DNA from: Actinomortierella ambigua
Lineage: Eukaryota; Mortierellomycota; Mortierellomycetes; Mortierellales; Mortierellaceae
NCBI GenBank assembly: GCA_016098155.1
Contig: JAAAJB010000096.1
Coordinates: forward strand, 1 to 64,000
Length of the DNA stretch: 64,000 nt
Reading direction: 5' to 3'
The notes below the pieces were generated by a model. It had not been told where the DNA came from. It did not search any database and saw only the letters and a program-made list of their open reading frames with translations. The position numbers and the translations under genes were made by a program. This document shows, one piece after another, positions 10,676 through 26,659 of the stretch. The first letter of the stretch is position 1. Each line of letters starts with the position of its first letter.

Positions 10676-13071
10676 ATGTGTACGGCACATTCAAGCGATG
10701 CATGGCTCGCCTGATCACACAGCCCTCCCTTTTACTGACATGCATGAATAACGTGTTTGGCCTGTGCAACAAGGAGCATTATTTACCAACATCCTGTTTC
10801 GCCTCTACCTCATTGACGACATAGCATTCGGAGGAAACCAGCAGACCACTGGCTTTGGTATGTGTCTCCAATACACATAATACCCCATACCCGACGCGTC
10901 ATACCCTCTGCATTTCTTCCTTCTAGTTACTCACTCATGTATTCTTCGTTCTTCCCACCATTTCTCACCTCCCATCGATAGGCGGATTCGGCGCAGGAGC
11001 AGGTGCGGGCGGAGGCGCGACATTTGGATCAGGCAGCACCTTTGGAGCAGGCACCACAGGCTTTGGCGCGACACCAACACCTTCAGCTGGCTTTGGTTTT
11101 GGCGGCGCTGCAGCACCGGCTACACCTGCAGCCTCGCCGTTTGGCTCTACAACTTTCGGCTCTACACCACAGGCTGCTCCTGCCACCAGCACATCCTCTC
11201 TGTTTGGCGCAGGCACGGCGGCCTCATCCGCTCCTAGTTTTGGCTTTGGATCGACCCCTACCGCATCGCCTACACCAGGATTTGGAGTAGTCACTTCCAC
11301 ACCCGCACCCGCGTTTGGGGCAGCCACTTCTACACCTGCACCCGCTTTTGGAGCTGCCACTTCTACACCTGCACCCGCTTTTGGAGCTGCCGCTGCCACA
11401 CCCGCGCTCGCTTTCGGAGCAGCTACTTCCACACCCGCGCCCGGTTTTGGAGCACCAGCAGCGACTTCCATGCCAGGCTTCGGAGCAGCACCTGCCGTTG
11501 GAGCAACTCCGTTCGGCGCCTCTGCAAGTACAACATCTGATATCTTCGGTGGCGCCTCAGCAGCTGCAAAGCCTGCTGCAACAGGCCTCTTTGGCGCGGG
11601 AGCCGCTCCCACCCCCACCACCCCTGCTTCTACAGGATTTTTTAGTGCGGCTTCAACTGCTGCCCCAGCTGCCGGTGGTATCTTTGGTGCTTCGCAGACA
11701 ACCACTGCACCCACTACTACAACTGCTTCGCCATTCGGTGGCTTTGGCGCACCGGCATCGATGGCTACTCCTGCATCGATGGCTACGCCTGCGTTGTCGT
11801 TCGGATCTACAACGGCAACGTCGACTGCTGCACCTGCTGCCACCACCGCCTCGCCTTTTGGTAGCGCACCTGTGATCAGCACACCTGCAGCTGGGTTCAC
11901 CCTAAAGCCCCAAGCGTCAGCCGGAGGATCATTGTTTGGAGCTCCAGCAGCAACCGCTGCCACCACAACTGCTGCACCCGCTACTACAGGAGGATTCAAG
12001 CTTGGTGGGTCCGCCACACCTTCTCTGAGCCTCACCCCTGCGACTTCGATCTCCACATCTTCGGCTGCACCAACAGGACCTCTTCTTTTCGGCGGACCTG
12101 GCTCGGCCCCTACATCAGCCACGCCCTCTCTGATAACTACGTCAAACATGTTTGGAGGGGCAGCAACGTCAGCGGCTCCTACAACCACGACTACTGCCGC
12201 CACACCTGCTACATCTGCACCTGCTTTCTCATTTGGAGGCGTGAGCAAGCCATCGGCACCGGCATCGTCCGCAGCCGCTACCACTGCCGCATCGACCACA
12301 CCCTCGCTCACTACCAGCATCGCTACACCCTCGACAGGCACACTATTGACCACACAGCCTCAGACCGTGGCTACCACAGCCACAGATGGATCAAAGGCAG
12401 CAGCTCCCCCAACACCCTCGGCCCTTCGTCACAAGAGCATGGAGGAAATCCTGAAGCAGTGGTCCAAGCAGCTGGATGAGCAGACAAAGCTATTCCGCGA
12501 GCAGGCCAAGAAGGTGTCAGAGTGGGATCAAGTTTTGTTTGCCAACGGCCATCAGATCAGCAAGCTGTACCAGATGATGGTGGACACGGAGGAGGTTCAA
12601 AAGACGATTGATCAGAATCTGGACTATATCGATTCACAACAGGAAGAGCTGAGCTCCATTCTGGACAAGTGTGAGGCTGAGGTCAACAAGGTCTTTGAAA
12701 AGGATGTGGCATCGGTGGGCGTCAACGCCGACGGACTGCGTCCCGTGGACGAGCAGCGCGAGAAGACGTATAGCCTTGCCGAGAACCTGAACAAGCAGCT
12801 CGACGACATGGCACTGAACCTGACGAGCATGATTGAGGAGATCAACCAGACGGCACCCAAGGCAGGCAGCAACAGTGGCGATAGCGACGAGAGCGATCCT
12901 GTGGGTCAGATTGTACAGATTCTCAACTCGCACCTTACAAATCTGCAATGGATTGACAGCAGCGCAGCGGCTTTACAGGCGAAGGTGCAAGAGGTCAGCC
13001 GTTTCCAGACACAGATTGTCAAGGAGCATGAGAGCTACCGGGGACGTGGCGTCTTCTCTGGGCGATCGTGA
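10676..13071 (+). CDS. NSP1: Nucleoporin NSP1 (Nup62 orthologue)
   Basis: The protein is a phenylalanine-glycine repeat nucleoporin of the central pore channel. Three exons are proposed: 10676-10679 (ATGT, four bases), 10825-10857 and 10982-13071, giving 708 aa beginning MSFGGNQQTTGFGGFG. The first exon is inferred, because the frame upstream of 10825 is closed without an ATG and ATGT followed by GTACGG restores a plausible FG start. Residues up to about 480 carry GFG, SFG, FGA and LFG repeats in Ala/Thr/Pro-rich spacers. These include an imperfect 33-base tandem repeat encoding ATSTPAPAFGA. The last ~210 residues (from MEEILKQWSKQLDEQ) are the conserved Nsp1 coiled-coil domain that binds Nup54/Nup58-type partners and Nic96. 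A long antisense ORF over the FG region is a composition artefact. Confidence 0.93.
11302..11458 (+). repeat. 33-base tandem repeat inside NSP1
   Basis: About five imperfect copies of a 33-base unit, CCACTTCTACACCTGCACCC followed by GCTTTTGGAGCTG, lie head to tail. Each encodes eleven residues of the type ATSTPAPAFGA, so copy number changes keep the frame. This is a recent expansion within the FG domain. Confidence 0.8.
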
Positions 13072-13493
13072 TATTTTTTGGAGTTTGTTCTTCTTTCCTT
13101 CGATCTCTTCCCCCCTTTTATCATTGCCATCCGCTCATGCCCTTCATTGCCAGCCTATCGGACTAGTGGGCGCATAAAAAAAACACCCTCCCCCCCACAC
13201 ACCAGCGACTTTTATCTTGAGCGATACAGATACTGGCAAACCTGTGAGTAACAATAAAAAAAAAACGTGTTCTTGAGAATGGTATTGCTCCATTGGAGGT
13301 ATTGGGTTGCTGCGGTGGCTTTTTGAAAGTGAGACAACCCATCTTTGCCTTGCCACCTGCTCAAAGCCCATTATCCCATTATTTAAACTTTTTTTGCGTC
13401 GAGGGTCGCTCTCAAAAACGTTTCTTTTTCCTCCTTCAGCCCAACACTCTCCAACACTCGCTTTCTTTTCTTCTCAATTTAATCCTCACTTCC

Positions 13494-16607
<3,114 letters not shown>

Positions 16608-16874
16608 TCAAGCACCACAGTTACCGGGGGAGGTTACAACTTACCCAAATAAAAACCTTTGTAGCTCAAGGCACTCTTATCACGCCCCTCTGTTTGTTTG
16701 ATCGACTTGCATACAAAACTGAAAGTTCGGAGAAGTTGGATCAATCTCATCGGATTTGATCAATGCGCATCGGCTTTTGTGACTGTCCCCGAAGGTCTTT
16801 AAAACTCGTACCTTTTTCCCCACAGCTTGTCTCCCGTGCTACACTCTCCCCACTCCTCTTTCCCTCTTTGCATC

Positions 16875-19800
16875 ATGTCGCTCTTCAAGGTACAGCAGCA
16901 CCTTTATCTCGCTTTTCCCGTTCCCATTATGGCTTGTCGGACAGGAGCGACGGCGGATAGCATGTGCAGCACCAGGAGAGCTCATTGTCAAACACTGTAT
17001 TTCCTCATTGCAACCATAGGCTTTGCCTCGGGCCACACGTCCGATCTACAATCGGGTTAATCCTACTCTCCTCCACTCAGCAAGATCCTCCGTCACATCA
17101 TCTCCAGCATTACCAACAGCAGCAGCACGGCGCTCTTTGGCCACTGTCCAGCAGCATGGACCTCTTGTCAAGGACTGCTCGCGGATAACACCCCCCTACC
17201 AGAAGCTTCAACAAAACCTGCAAAAGGTGCGCAGGATTCTCGATAACCGTCCTCTCACGCTGTCGGAGAAGATCCTGTACTCACATCTCACGGAGCCTGA
17301 GGATACCAAGCCTATTCGTGGCCAGACATATCTCAAGCTGTCGCCAGGTACGTGATCAAAGAGAGGCGGAGGGAGAAGTTGAGTTTGATGAATGTGTAGG
17401 GGGGACCCTGGAGATGAGATTATATCAAAGTCACGAGCGAATGAGGGAAGGCAAATCATCAACTTTAAAATCTTGTTCACAAAGTATACTTCAGTGAGAG
17501 GGCTAATCAGGTTTTATCATATCTTCCATCTGGCACACCCATTCTTTTCCTCTTTGTAGATCGTGTTGCTATGCAAGGTATTTTGCGAATAAGCAAGATT
17601 GCCTCAGTCTTTGCCATGGTGGGAATATCAGGAAGCTTACCATCTTTCTGACCCCTCAAAACTTTAATCGTTTTTCTTGTTGTAGATGCTTCGGCACAAA
17701 TGGCCATTCTTCAATTTATGCTCGCAGGCATGCCTACAACGGCTGTGCCAACCTCGATCCACTGTGACCACTTGATTGTCGGTCACAAGGGTGCAGCAGC
17801 CGATCTTCCTGCGTCGATCGAGAACAACAAGGAAATCTTCAATTTCCTGCAGAGCGCTGCCGAAAAGTATGGTATGGCCTTTTGGAAGCCCGGCAGTGGC
17901 ATTATCCATCAGATTGTGCTCGAGAACTATGCTGCACCGGGTCTTTTGATGCTCGGCACAGATTCGCATACACCCAACGCCGGTGGTTTGGGTGCCATTG
18001 CCATCGGTGTTGGTGGTGCTGATGCTGTGGATGCCATGGCAAACATTCCTTGGGAGCTCAAGGCACCCGAGGTCATTGGTGTCAAGCTCACAGGCAGGCT
18101 AAATGGCTGGACATCGCCCAAGGATGTCATTCTTCACCTCGCTGGCAAGTTGACTGTCCGAGTAAGTGTGCACCCTACAAGGGAGGTGTCTCTTTTATGA
18201 AAGAAGACTACGAAACGTCAGTACGATGAAGACTCATTCGCTTCTCAATATTATGTGAATAGGGTGGCACTGGTCATATTGTCGAGTACTTTGGAGAGGG
18301 ACTGGATAGCCTGTCCTGCACGGGTATGGGCACGATCTGTAATATGGGCGCTGAGGTCGGCGCAACGACATCTCTTTTCCCCTTCTCGCAGAGCATGGCA
18401 GCGTACCTGCATGCCACTGGTCGTGGCCCTGTCGCGGAGGCCGCTCATCAGAACGCCCAGTTTTTGCGTGCCGACGAGGGAGCCCAGTATGACAAGGTGA
18501 TCGAGGTTAATCTTTCGGAGCTCGAGCCGCATATTAACGGCCCCTTCACCCCGGACCTGGCGACACCGTTGTCCAAGTTTGCAGATGTGGTCCGTCAGAA
18601 TGGGTGGAAAGATGAGGTCAAGGTCGGATTGATTGGCTCTTGCACCAACAGTTCGTATGAAGACATGGACCGAGTGACTTCGATCGCCAAGCAGGCAGTC
18701 GAGAAGGGCATCAAGTCCAAAGCTGGATTCTTTGTCACACCTGGCTCTGAGCAGATTCGGGCAACCATTGAGCGAGATGGTCAGTCTGGCGTCTTGCAGC
18801 AGGTTGGAGGTGTCGTCTTGGCTAATGCATGCGGGCCATGCATTGGACAGGTAAGATGAGGACGATTGAAGCGTGTTTCGTGAACAAGGCTAAAGAGCTA
18901 TATCATTGCAGCACTACAAGGGTGTTATTGTTAACGCCGTATCGTCTGTTACATGTTTCTAGTGGACTCGTGATGATCTTGACTACAAGGAGGAGAATGC
19001 CATCTTGACTTCCTTCAACCGCAACTTTAAGAGCCGTAACGATGGCAATGCCAAGACGATGAACTTTTTGACATCACCCGAGGTATGTTTCGAGGAGGGG
19101 GGGTTTTTTTTGGGAGCAGAAAGATGAATCGATAGGATAAGTTCATGATACAAGGACACACTTTACTCACGTATTCATTCACTTTTATCATCTCTGTCGT
19201 GCAGCTTGTCACCGCCATGGCACTTTCTGGAAAGTTGACATTCAACCCAATGACAGACTCGTTGGTCGATGCTAATGGTCAGCCTTTCAAGCTGCAGCCT
19301 CCTTCGGGCGACAACCTGCCCAGCCAAGGTTTCATTCCAGGCAACATGTCATACATGCCTGCCGACAATGTCGCAGCCAACGCCGCGATCGAGATCAACG
19401 TGGATCCCAAATCGACACGTCTCCAGTTGCTGGAGCCCTTTGGACCCGGACCCGAGGGCGAGTTTGAGAACCAACAGGTGCTGGTCAAGATCAAGGGCAA
19501 GTGCACGACGGACCACATCAGTGCGGCCGGTCCATGGCTCAAGTACAAGGGCCATCTGGAGAACATCTCCAACAACACGCTCATGGGCGCAGTGAACGCG
19601 GACAATGACAAGGTGAACGTGGTCAAGAACGTGTTTACAGGCGAGGAAGGCGCCATCCACGAGGTGGGCCGGGCCTACCAGCAGCTGGGCAAGCCGTGGA
19701 TTGTGGTGACGGACCACAATTATGGTGAGGGATCGGCGCGTGAGCATGCGGCGTTGCAGCCGCGGTACCTGGGGTGCACGATGATCTTGGCGCGTTCGTT

Positions 19801-20089
19801 TGCACGAATCCATCAGACGAATCTGAAGAAGCAAGGCGTGTTGCCGCTGACGTTTGCCGATCCTGAGGACTGGAACCTGATCCATGGCGGGGATGTGATT
19901 GAGCGCACGGTGGGTGTGGTCGACTTGATCCAGGGCAAAGGATTGACGGCCGATGGTGGCGAGATTACACTCGTTGTGCACCGCCCTTCGACGGATGAGC
20001 GGTTTGAGATCAAGACGCTGCATACCATGAGCAAGGATCAGATTGAGTGGTTCAAGAAGGGTAGTGCCCTGAATGCTGCTCGCGGATAA
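16875..20089 (+). CDS. ACO1: Aconitate hydratase, mitochondrial
   Basis: This enzyme isomerises citrate and isocitrate through cis-aconitate in the TCA cycle. Seven exons (16875-16889, 17020-17347, 17560-17577, 17686-18161, 18263-18850, 18963-19082, 19205-20089) give 809 aa. The first ~45 residues are rich in Arg, Ser and Ala without acids ([13 protein letters not shown]), a typical matrix presequence. The three [4Fe-4S] cysteines appear in [11 protein letters not shown] (about residue 406) and ACGPCIGQ (about 468-471). Other signatures are [16 protein letters not shown] and the swivel-domain [18 protein letters not shown]. Exon 1 codes for only five residues (MSLFK) and exon 3 is an 18-base micro-exon encoding DRVAMQ. 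Both are needed to keep the frame and the conserved sequence. The gene is convergent with the nonaspanin gene. Confidence 0.97.
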
Positions 20090-20332
20090 AAGCTCTCCCC
20101 CCCTCTCTCTCCTACAGCATTTCAAGAAAAAAAAAAGTAAAACGTAAAAAAATAAAAAATACTCTCATTCACAATCTACACCTCGTTGGTTACATATGAC
20201 TCGCTGTTCCAAACAACAATTAGAATGCTTCTTCTTGCACTATTGGTAATAGAGGATAAGGTATTGAAGGGTGTTCCTCGTTCTTTGATATTTATTGCAT
20301 TTATTTTTATATATAAAATTTGCTGCTGTTCC

Positions 20333-22812
20333 TCAGTCCAGTTTGACGTTACGGTAGATGGTCGTCATGAACTTATTGGCCGCTACATAGCCGACAGATC
20401 CAAGGATCAAGAAGATGGCCATGCACGCCAAGGCTGTGTTGCCAAAGTAGAACATTGTCTGGAAAAGCCCACTCATTCTAAGAATGCAAGGATAGGAGAA
20501 CCAAAAAGACATATTAGCCAAGGAAGGGGGGGACATAAAACATGGCTCTTTCATCATCATCATCCTAAGCATTTTTTTTTTACCTTGTCCTGTGCATGAA
20601 ATAGTACACTGCATAAATGTACACATATCCAGCGGTCGATCCGCAAGTCGCCAGACTCATCCAGTGCCACCGGTAGTCTTCAGTGTTGATGACAAAGTAC
20701 GTGCTCACTACCGTCACGCAAGCAGTGACAAGGATCACGATCGCAAACACGAGCAGCATGAAGCCGTACACATAGTACACTTTGTAGCTCCAGAACGACG
20801 TGAACAAAAAGTAAATCTCGATAAAGATCGAGGCAAATGGAAGGACGCCGCCCATGGCAATCACGACAATTGGCTCCGCGTACCACACCTTTTCAGGGAT
20901 TTGACGTGGAATTGGGTGAACGCGGCATGGAAAGTTGCCCTGGCCTGCATAGTGTCTTCCAATGATCGTACCGATAAATGTGAGCTATCAAAAATAAAAC
21001 AAAGGAAACAGAAGGGTCAGAGAGCGAGATTTTAGGGGCGATGAGGAAGAGGAAAGAAGGATGGGGGGGTGACTGTATAAGACAACCGAGCAAACAACAC
21101 TTACAGGAAGAGTAATGAAGAGCCAGATTGAGAGGAGCGCCATCATGGTGCCAAAGGGGATGGCACGCGAGCTAGTATAGTAAATGGCAATGGCATTATT
21201 GAGTCCAGTCACCACGCCAACAGTGCCGGGCCAGAAGGATGCGGTCATGAGCATCGCCTTGACCCAGTCGCGACCACCGTATTTCGAGTAGGTGCTCGCG
21301 GCCGTGTATCCACTGATGGGCGCCATAAAGGCATAAATGAAGATGGTGGCCGTCAAGATGCTGGCCCGCTCCGTCCACTCCTGGCCAAAGATGGTATACA
21401 GAATGGCAAAGAAGGAGGTCCAGGCAAGCTGATGGCCCGTGCCCAAGAAGACGGCAAAGGTCATCAGATTGGCCGGTGGGCGGAAGACGTCGCCATGGAT
21501 CTGCTTCCAACCATAGTCGTCGCCGAGATCATGGTCGAAATCGTTCAGGCCCACCTCTTTGTCGTAGCGGGCGAAATCGCGACGGAGGTATCGGATCCAA
21601 AGAGCGCTGGCAAACCCGGTCAGGAACAACACCATCATCAGCGAGTTGCAGATCGAGAACCAGTGGATCTTGTTTTCGAAAAAGTCAGAGTCCAGATAGT
21701 GTTGGAAACGATCCTTAAATTCCGTGTCGGAGGTATCCCATTGGACAGAGTACGTAAAGTCCACCTTTTGCACGTTGTTCCGAAGGTCCAGCTGTACTGT
21801 GGTGTCGGGAATGACTTTGGCAAAGACAATCTGGTCCTTGTTGTAGTGAATCTCAAAGCGGACGTGCGTATACAAAAACACCTCATTTGTTGCCTTGTCA
21901 ACCTTGCCCACCATACCTAGAATCGGTTCGGGAAAGAAAAAAAAACGCCTCATGGTGTTAGATTTTCTTCTCTCTCTCTTTTTTTTACGCCACATCTTGA
22001 AACTTTCTTTGAGTCCAATGCATCATCCAATATTCGACGGATAGTGTTTTGTACCCCAAACAGGCAGGTCATCAATAAAATACTGGAACCAGTACTCGTT
22101 GGCGACGGCATAGTGGAAGGTCTTGATCTCCTCCAGAGTCAGTGTCTTTGTGCCACAGATGGACTGTCCAGCATAATTGCCTATGATTGTCCCAGGGGTG
22201 GGGGAGAAGAAAGCGGGTTGAGTACGCCAAAGGGAAGAAAAAAGGCGGATAAGCCCAGTGGTTGGCTGCGAGTCCAGATTCAGTCAAAGAGTCGACGTAC
22301 GCTTAAACTTGATTGGAATGCCCGAATTGACAAGTTCCATGCCCAACAACGCCTCGCCCAGAGTTTCGTGTCGATGCTCAACCGTGCCCGAGCCTTTGCA
22401 ATAGGGCAGTTGAAAGTATTCATATGTCTCTTGACGATTGCTGCGGGTTCACCCAAAAAAAAGGGAAGAAAGAGAAGTCGAACCTGGTGGTGTTAGACTG
22501 GGGGCGCGGTCAAAATATTAGAGTGGACGCCTGCCATCAGTAGTGCAAACTGGATGACGTACTTGATAGGTCCCACCGTGTTGGCCCAGACAACAACGTC
22601 TTCAAACTCGCCATACTATACGGGCGCGGTTGAGAAGGGAAAAAAAGCGATGAGTGAAAATTGTCCTTGACGTGGTGTGTTCAGGCAAACTTGTCATTTT
22701 GCTTGAGAGAGATGCTTACTCTGTGCGAATGCTCATCTGCTACCACGAAGGAGGCGAGCAGCATCACTCCCAGCAAGACACAGCACTGTAATGCTCGTTG
22801 TGTGAATGCCAT
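20333..22812 (-). CDS. TM9SF3-type nonaspanin (EMP70 family)
   Basis: Seven exons on the minus strand (22812-22720, 22615-22563, 22440-22301, 22180-22055, 21916-21105, 20984-20584, 20477-20333) give 589 aa, the same length I recall for human TM9SF3. A signal peptide (about 1-25, [16 protein letters not shown]) is followed by a luminal domain with [19 protein letters not shown] and [17 protein letters not shown]. After ~230 residues come nine hydrophobic segments. These include [22 protein letters not shown], then the [19 protein letters not shown] motif after the first segment, and the terminal [21 protein letters not shown]. The C-terminal KLD fits the KxD/E-type Golgi retention signal of this family. 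The role is Golgi/endosomal membrane trafficking of transmembrane cargo, known from the family rather than shown here. Confidence 0.95.
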
Positions 22813-23887
22813 CCTGAGACTATATAAGGTGTTCTGGTGTCTCCAGCTTGTATTGATGAGAGTGGCGTTCCGAGTCCCAGAGGTCTAATTCGCGCTAAAG
22901 TTTGCAGTGTCCTTGATCGAATGTGTTGAAGAAGGGGATGTGAGAGTTGGTCCAATGCTGGGTGATGGTTAGGCTGTTCTATTTCTATTTCGGTCGGGTG
23001 CACGACAACCCTGCGCTGAGGATCGACTCCGCCACATGCCAATTTTCATTTTCCATTTGCTCGCGCGCGCTGCCACGGGGGGGGGGAGGGTGAGGAACCC
23101 CTATCTTCCTTGCCTCCCACCACCGCCGCTGTATCAAACTTTGTGCCTCCAAAGATAACACTGCCGATCTCAAGGTTGCTTGTGGCCTTTTGTTGAGGCT
23201 TGAATGCATTTTTTGGATAGGTCAAAATGGCGCAGGAACTGCACCAGTAGTGCCAGACAACAACTTGGTGTTCCCTCATTAGATGTTTTGCTGACAGAAG
23301 TAATCGCAGCGCCCACCACCGCTGACCGTGCAATGGTGATCTTTCACAGACACGCAGCCGCTGTCCGCAGATGGATTCTCCCAAACTGATTCGTGTCATA
23401 GGAGACGCGAACAAAAGAAAGATAATACTATATAATAGAGCGAATGGCTCGCCATACACGGCTCTAGTCTAGTCTACAGGGCTAATTCAGAGCATGGTTA
23501 ATTCCCAGGGTCAAGGTTTCTTCTCCAAGGTACTCCTGGGTGTAAGTTTTTCCTTCTCGGGCTTGTGAGAGCGCTGTCTCTTCCTGTAGGTTGCAACCAA
23601 TGTTGTGTCCACCCATGATCTGCCGGAACCTTGTCCCCGGACAAGAGGACCACAGAGTGCACATGATTTTTTTTGGGGAGAAAGGGTGTCGGAAAGGAAC
23701 CGAGGCAGTTGTTTTTCTCCACACTCTAGAGATACAACATCGAGCCAGCCGAGGACACAATTCCTTTAAAGACAGCACTCCCGCGACCGAGCCGTGCGTA
23801 CATTCACCTCCTCCATTCTACTCTGCCCCCCCCTTGTCTTCCTCCATTCCTTCATTCTCATCTCACTCCATTCCTTCATTCACAGAC
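22813..23887. promoter_or_regulatory. Intergenic region between nonaspanin and acyl-CoA oxidase
   Basis: About 1.07 kb separates two divergent genes. Short ORFs on both strands lack family features. A C8 run lies near 23080 and a TATATAA-like stretch near 23430. The last ~80 bases before the oxidase start are CT-rich with repeated CATTCC elements. No binding site can be assigned with confidence, and I did not recognise an oleate-response element. Confidence 0.4.
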
Positions 23888-26528
23888 ATGGCTCAGTCTC
23901 AGAACGTCAAAGACCTTGCTGCTGCTCGGTCCCTGGCCACATTTAATGTCCCCGATATGACCAACTACATTCATGGCAGCAAAGAGAATGTCGAACAACG
24001 CCGATACATTTTTAGCCTGATCGAAAAGGAGCCGATCTTCCAGAAAAAGGACTGGTATTGTACCCTCTATCTACCTTCTTCCATGCATGCAATGAGAGTT
24101 GAGAGATGTCTCTGTTGCTAACAGCCCCGCCGTTCTCTTTCGGGTTTGATCTTGTCCCACTTGCAGGGCTTGGCTGAACCACACAGATGCTGTCAAGCGG
24201 GGTATCGGCATGTCGACCCGCCTGGCCGAGATCAAGATGGAGAATGACTTGAACGACTACGACTACTCCATCATGCTCGAAGCCGTGGATGACACCCTCC
24301 CAGTAAGTGGTGTTTGTTTGTTCGGTTGACTCGTCTTTGATTCACGGATGGTGGTTTCCGGATCGATTGTCTGACTAGTTTCTTTCTTTTGCGTGCTTTG
24401 CTCGTGTCCTTCCGACCCTTTTTTTTCTATGGCAGATTCTTCTTCATACCGGAGGTAAAAGGCGTTTTCTTTTAGTGCTAGATTTGCTGGCTTTTGTCGG
24501 AGACATAAAGAGCGGGATTGTTCAAACTCATTTATACTTTTTTTCCCCCTTATTTCTCCACAACGCAAATAGCCTTCATCCCCGTCATTACGTCGCAAGG
24601 TACTGATGAGCAACATGAAAAGTGGTTGCCCTCTGCGCAAAAGTTCCAGATCCTTGGTTGCTATGCCCAGACCGAACTCGGACACGGCTCCAACCTGAGC
24701 CGGCTGGAGACCACGGCTACTTTTGTCCGCGAGACGGGCGAATGGGAGCTGAATAGCACCAGCTTCACTGCCTCCAAGTGGTGGATCGGTGGCCTGGGCG
24801 CGCTCTGTACTCATGCTGTTGTTCAGGCACTGTTGATCATCGATGGCAAGGACTATGGCGCACACGTCTTTGTAGTCCCACTGCGCTCCCTGGAGAACCA
24901 CCAGACCTTCCCCGGCGTTGAGATTGGCGATATTGGACCAAAGGCTTATGGTGGATTCAGCAAGATGGACAATGGCTGTAAGTATATCGTCGAATAGAGA
25001 AGGTCGAAGAGCTCTTTTTTTTTTTCCGAGGTCGTCTCTCTGCAGTTTGGTTTTCTAAACATCCTTTCTTTTTTTTTCCTCCTTTCGTACGGTAGATGCT
25101 CGCTTCAACAAGTACCGTATTCCTCTTGACCACATGCTGATGCGCTTCTCCAAGGTTTCCCGAGATGGAGTCTACACCAAGCCTCCTCATGCCAAGGTAT
25201 GGGCTCTTGAGTGAATTTCAAAGAGAACCATCACTGAACAATTACGTTCAAGTTGTTCAAGTTTAGCTCACGCCGACTGGATCATGTCTATTTTATATCA
25301 CTGTTAGCTCTCGTATGGGTCCATGGTTCTGCTGCGCTCCGTCATGATCCGTCAAGCGGGTAATTACCTCAGCCGTGCTGCAACCATTAGCACACGATAC
25401 CTGACAGTGCGCCGTCAGTTCAATAACCCTACAGTGCGCCGCGACACCACGAACCCGCAGCTGGAGACGCAGGTCATCAACTATCCGATGGTGCAGAACC
25501 GTCTCTTCCCCTTGATCGCTCAGTCGTATGCTCTTTTTGCTGCTGGACAGCAAATGATGGCGATGTACTTCCGTATGATGCAAGATATGTCGCAGGGCAA
25601 CGTTGACGCGTTGGCGGAGGTGCATGCCATGTCCTCTGCCCTAAAGTCATACTGCACGACCCTTTCCGGTGTGGGTGTCGAAGAATGTCGAAAGATGATG
25701 GGCGGCCACGGCTACTCGTACTTTACGGGTCTATCGCATCTCTTTTCGATGGTCATCCCTTCCAACACGTTCGAGGGTGACAACTATGTCTTGACGCAAC
25801 AGCTGGCACGCTACATCATCAAGGAGGTCAAGACAGCGCGAACGAACCCGGATCGGGTCACGCCGTTCTCGCGCTACCTCATTCGGGCCACGGGCAAGAA
25901 CGCCAACGCATTTGGTCGCGAGACGTGCTCGGTCGCGCAAGACCAAGACTGGCTGAGCTGGGAGGTGCAGTTGGCGGCGTTTGAGCACCGAGCGGCGCGG
26001 TTGGCGATCGAGCTGGCGGACAATGTCGAGGGCACGGCCGACGGCAACTGGTCGGACCATAACATTGAATGTTACCGGATCTCGCATGCGCATGCGCAGT
26101 ATATCCTGGTGCTGTGGTTCGGACAGGCCATCCGCGATGCGACTGCGGCCAGTGCCGATGAGAAGGTCGAGGGTCCGACTGGTCAGGTGTTGTGGAAGCT
26201 GTCGCACCTGCATGCCCTGCACACGATCCAGACCCATTTGGCGGACTTTGTTGAGGATGGCTACCTGTCGCCGGGTCAGTGCCAGTCCCTGCGCCGCCAG
26301 GTCAAGGCTCTGGTCGCTTCCTTGGCCGACAATGCCGTGGCCTTGGTCGATGCCTTTGATCACCCCGACTTTGTCTTGAACTCGGCCCTCGGTGCCCAAG
26401 ACGGTGATGCTTACAAGCGTCTTTGGGATGCTGCTCAGAGCGAGCCTCTTAACCAGCGCAAGGTCTGTGACGGTTACGAAGAGTACATCCGTCCTCTGCT
26501 TAAGAGGCACGGCGAAGTCAAGTTGTAG
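23888..26528 (+). CDS. POX1: Acyl-CoA oxidase, peroxisomal
   Basis: This is the first, rate-limiting enzyme of peroxisomal beta-oxidation. It converts acyl-CoA to trans-2-enoyl-CoA and passes electrons from FAD to O2. Six exons (23888-24054, 24167-24302, 24436-24454, 24573-24977, 25096-25196, 25308-26528) give 682 aa, a normal family length. The N-terminal helical domain is followed by the FAD/substrate region GCYAQTELGHGSNLSRLETT and ASKWWIGGLG. Then come RYLTVRRQF, the family GVGVEECRKMMGGHGYS segment, and NTFEGDNYVLTQQLARY, which holds the conserved Glu used as catalytic base in this family. Exon 3 is only 19 bases (ILLHTG plus one base). The protein ends GEVKL. VKL is a non-canonical PTS1-like tripeptide, consistent with peroxisome import but weaker than SKL. 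Confidence 0.96.
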
Positions 26529-26659
26529 AGAAAAGAAGAAGGGAAGGAGAAGAAGAAAACAGGTGTTCCACCAACTGCTTTTTGTCATAGTTCATATATT
26601 TCCTTGTTTTAAGGGCATCAGTATGTAAAACCACTATAAACAAACAAACAAACAAAAAT

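Noticed and set aside
10965..12353. 462-codon minus-strand frame rich in Val/Ala/Gly opposite NSP1
   Set aside because: It is the reverse complement of the FG/Ala/Thr repeat region. Composition and position are explained by NSP1.
19349..20125. 258-codon minus-strand frame over the aconitase last exon
   Set aside because: It is a shadow of the conserved swivel domain of aconitase.
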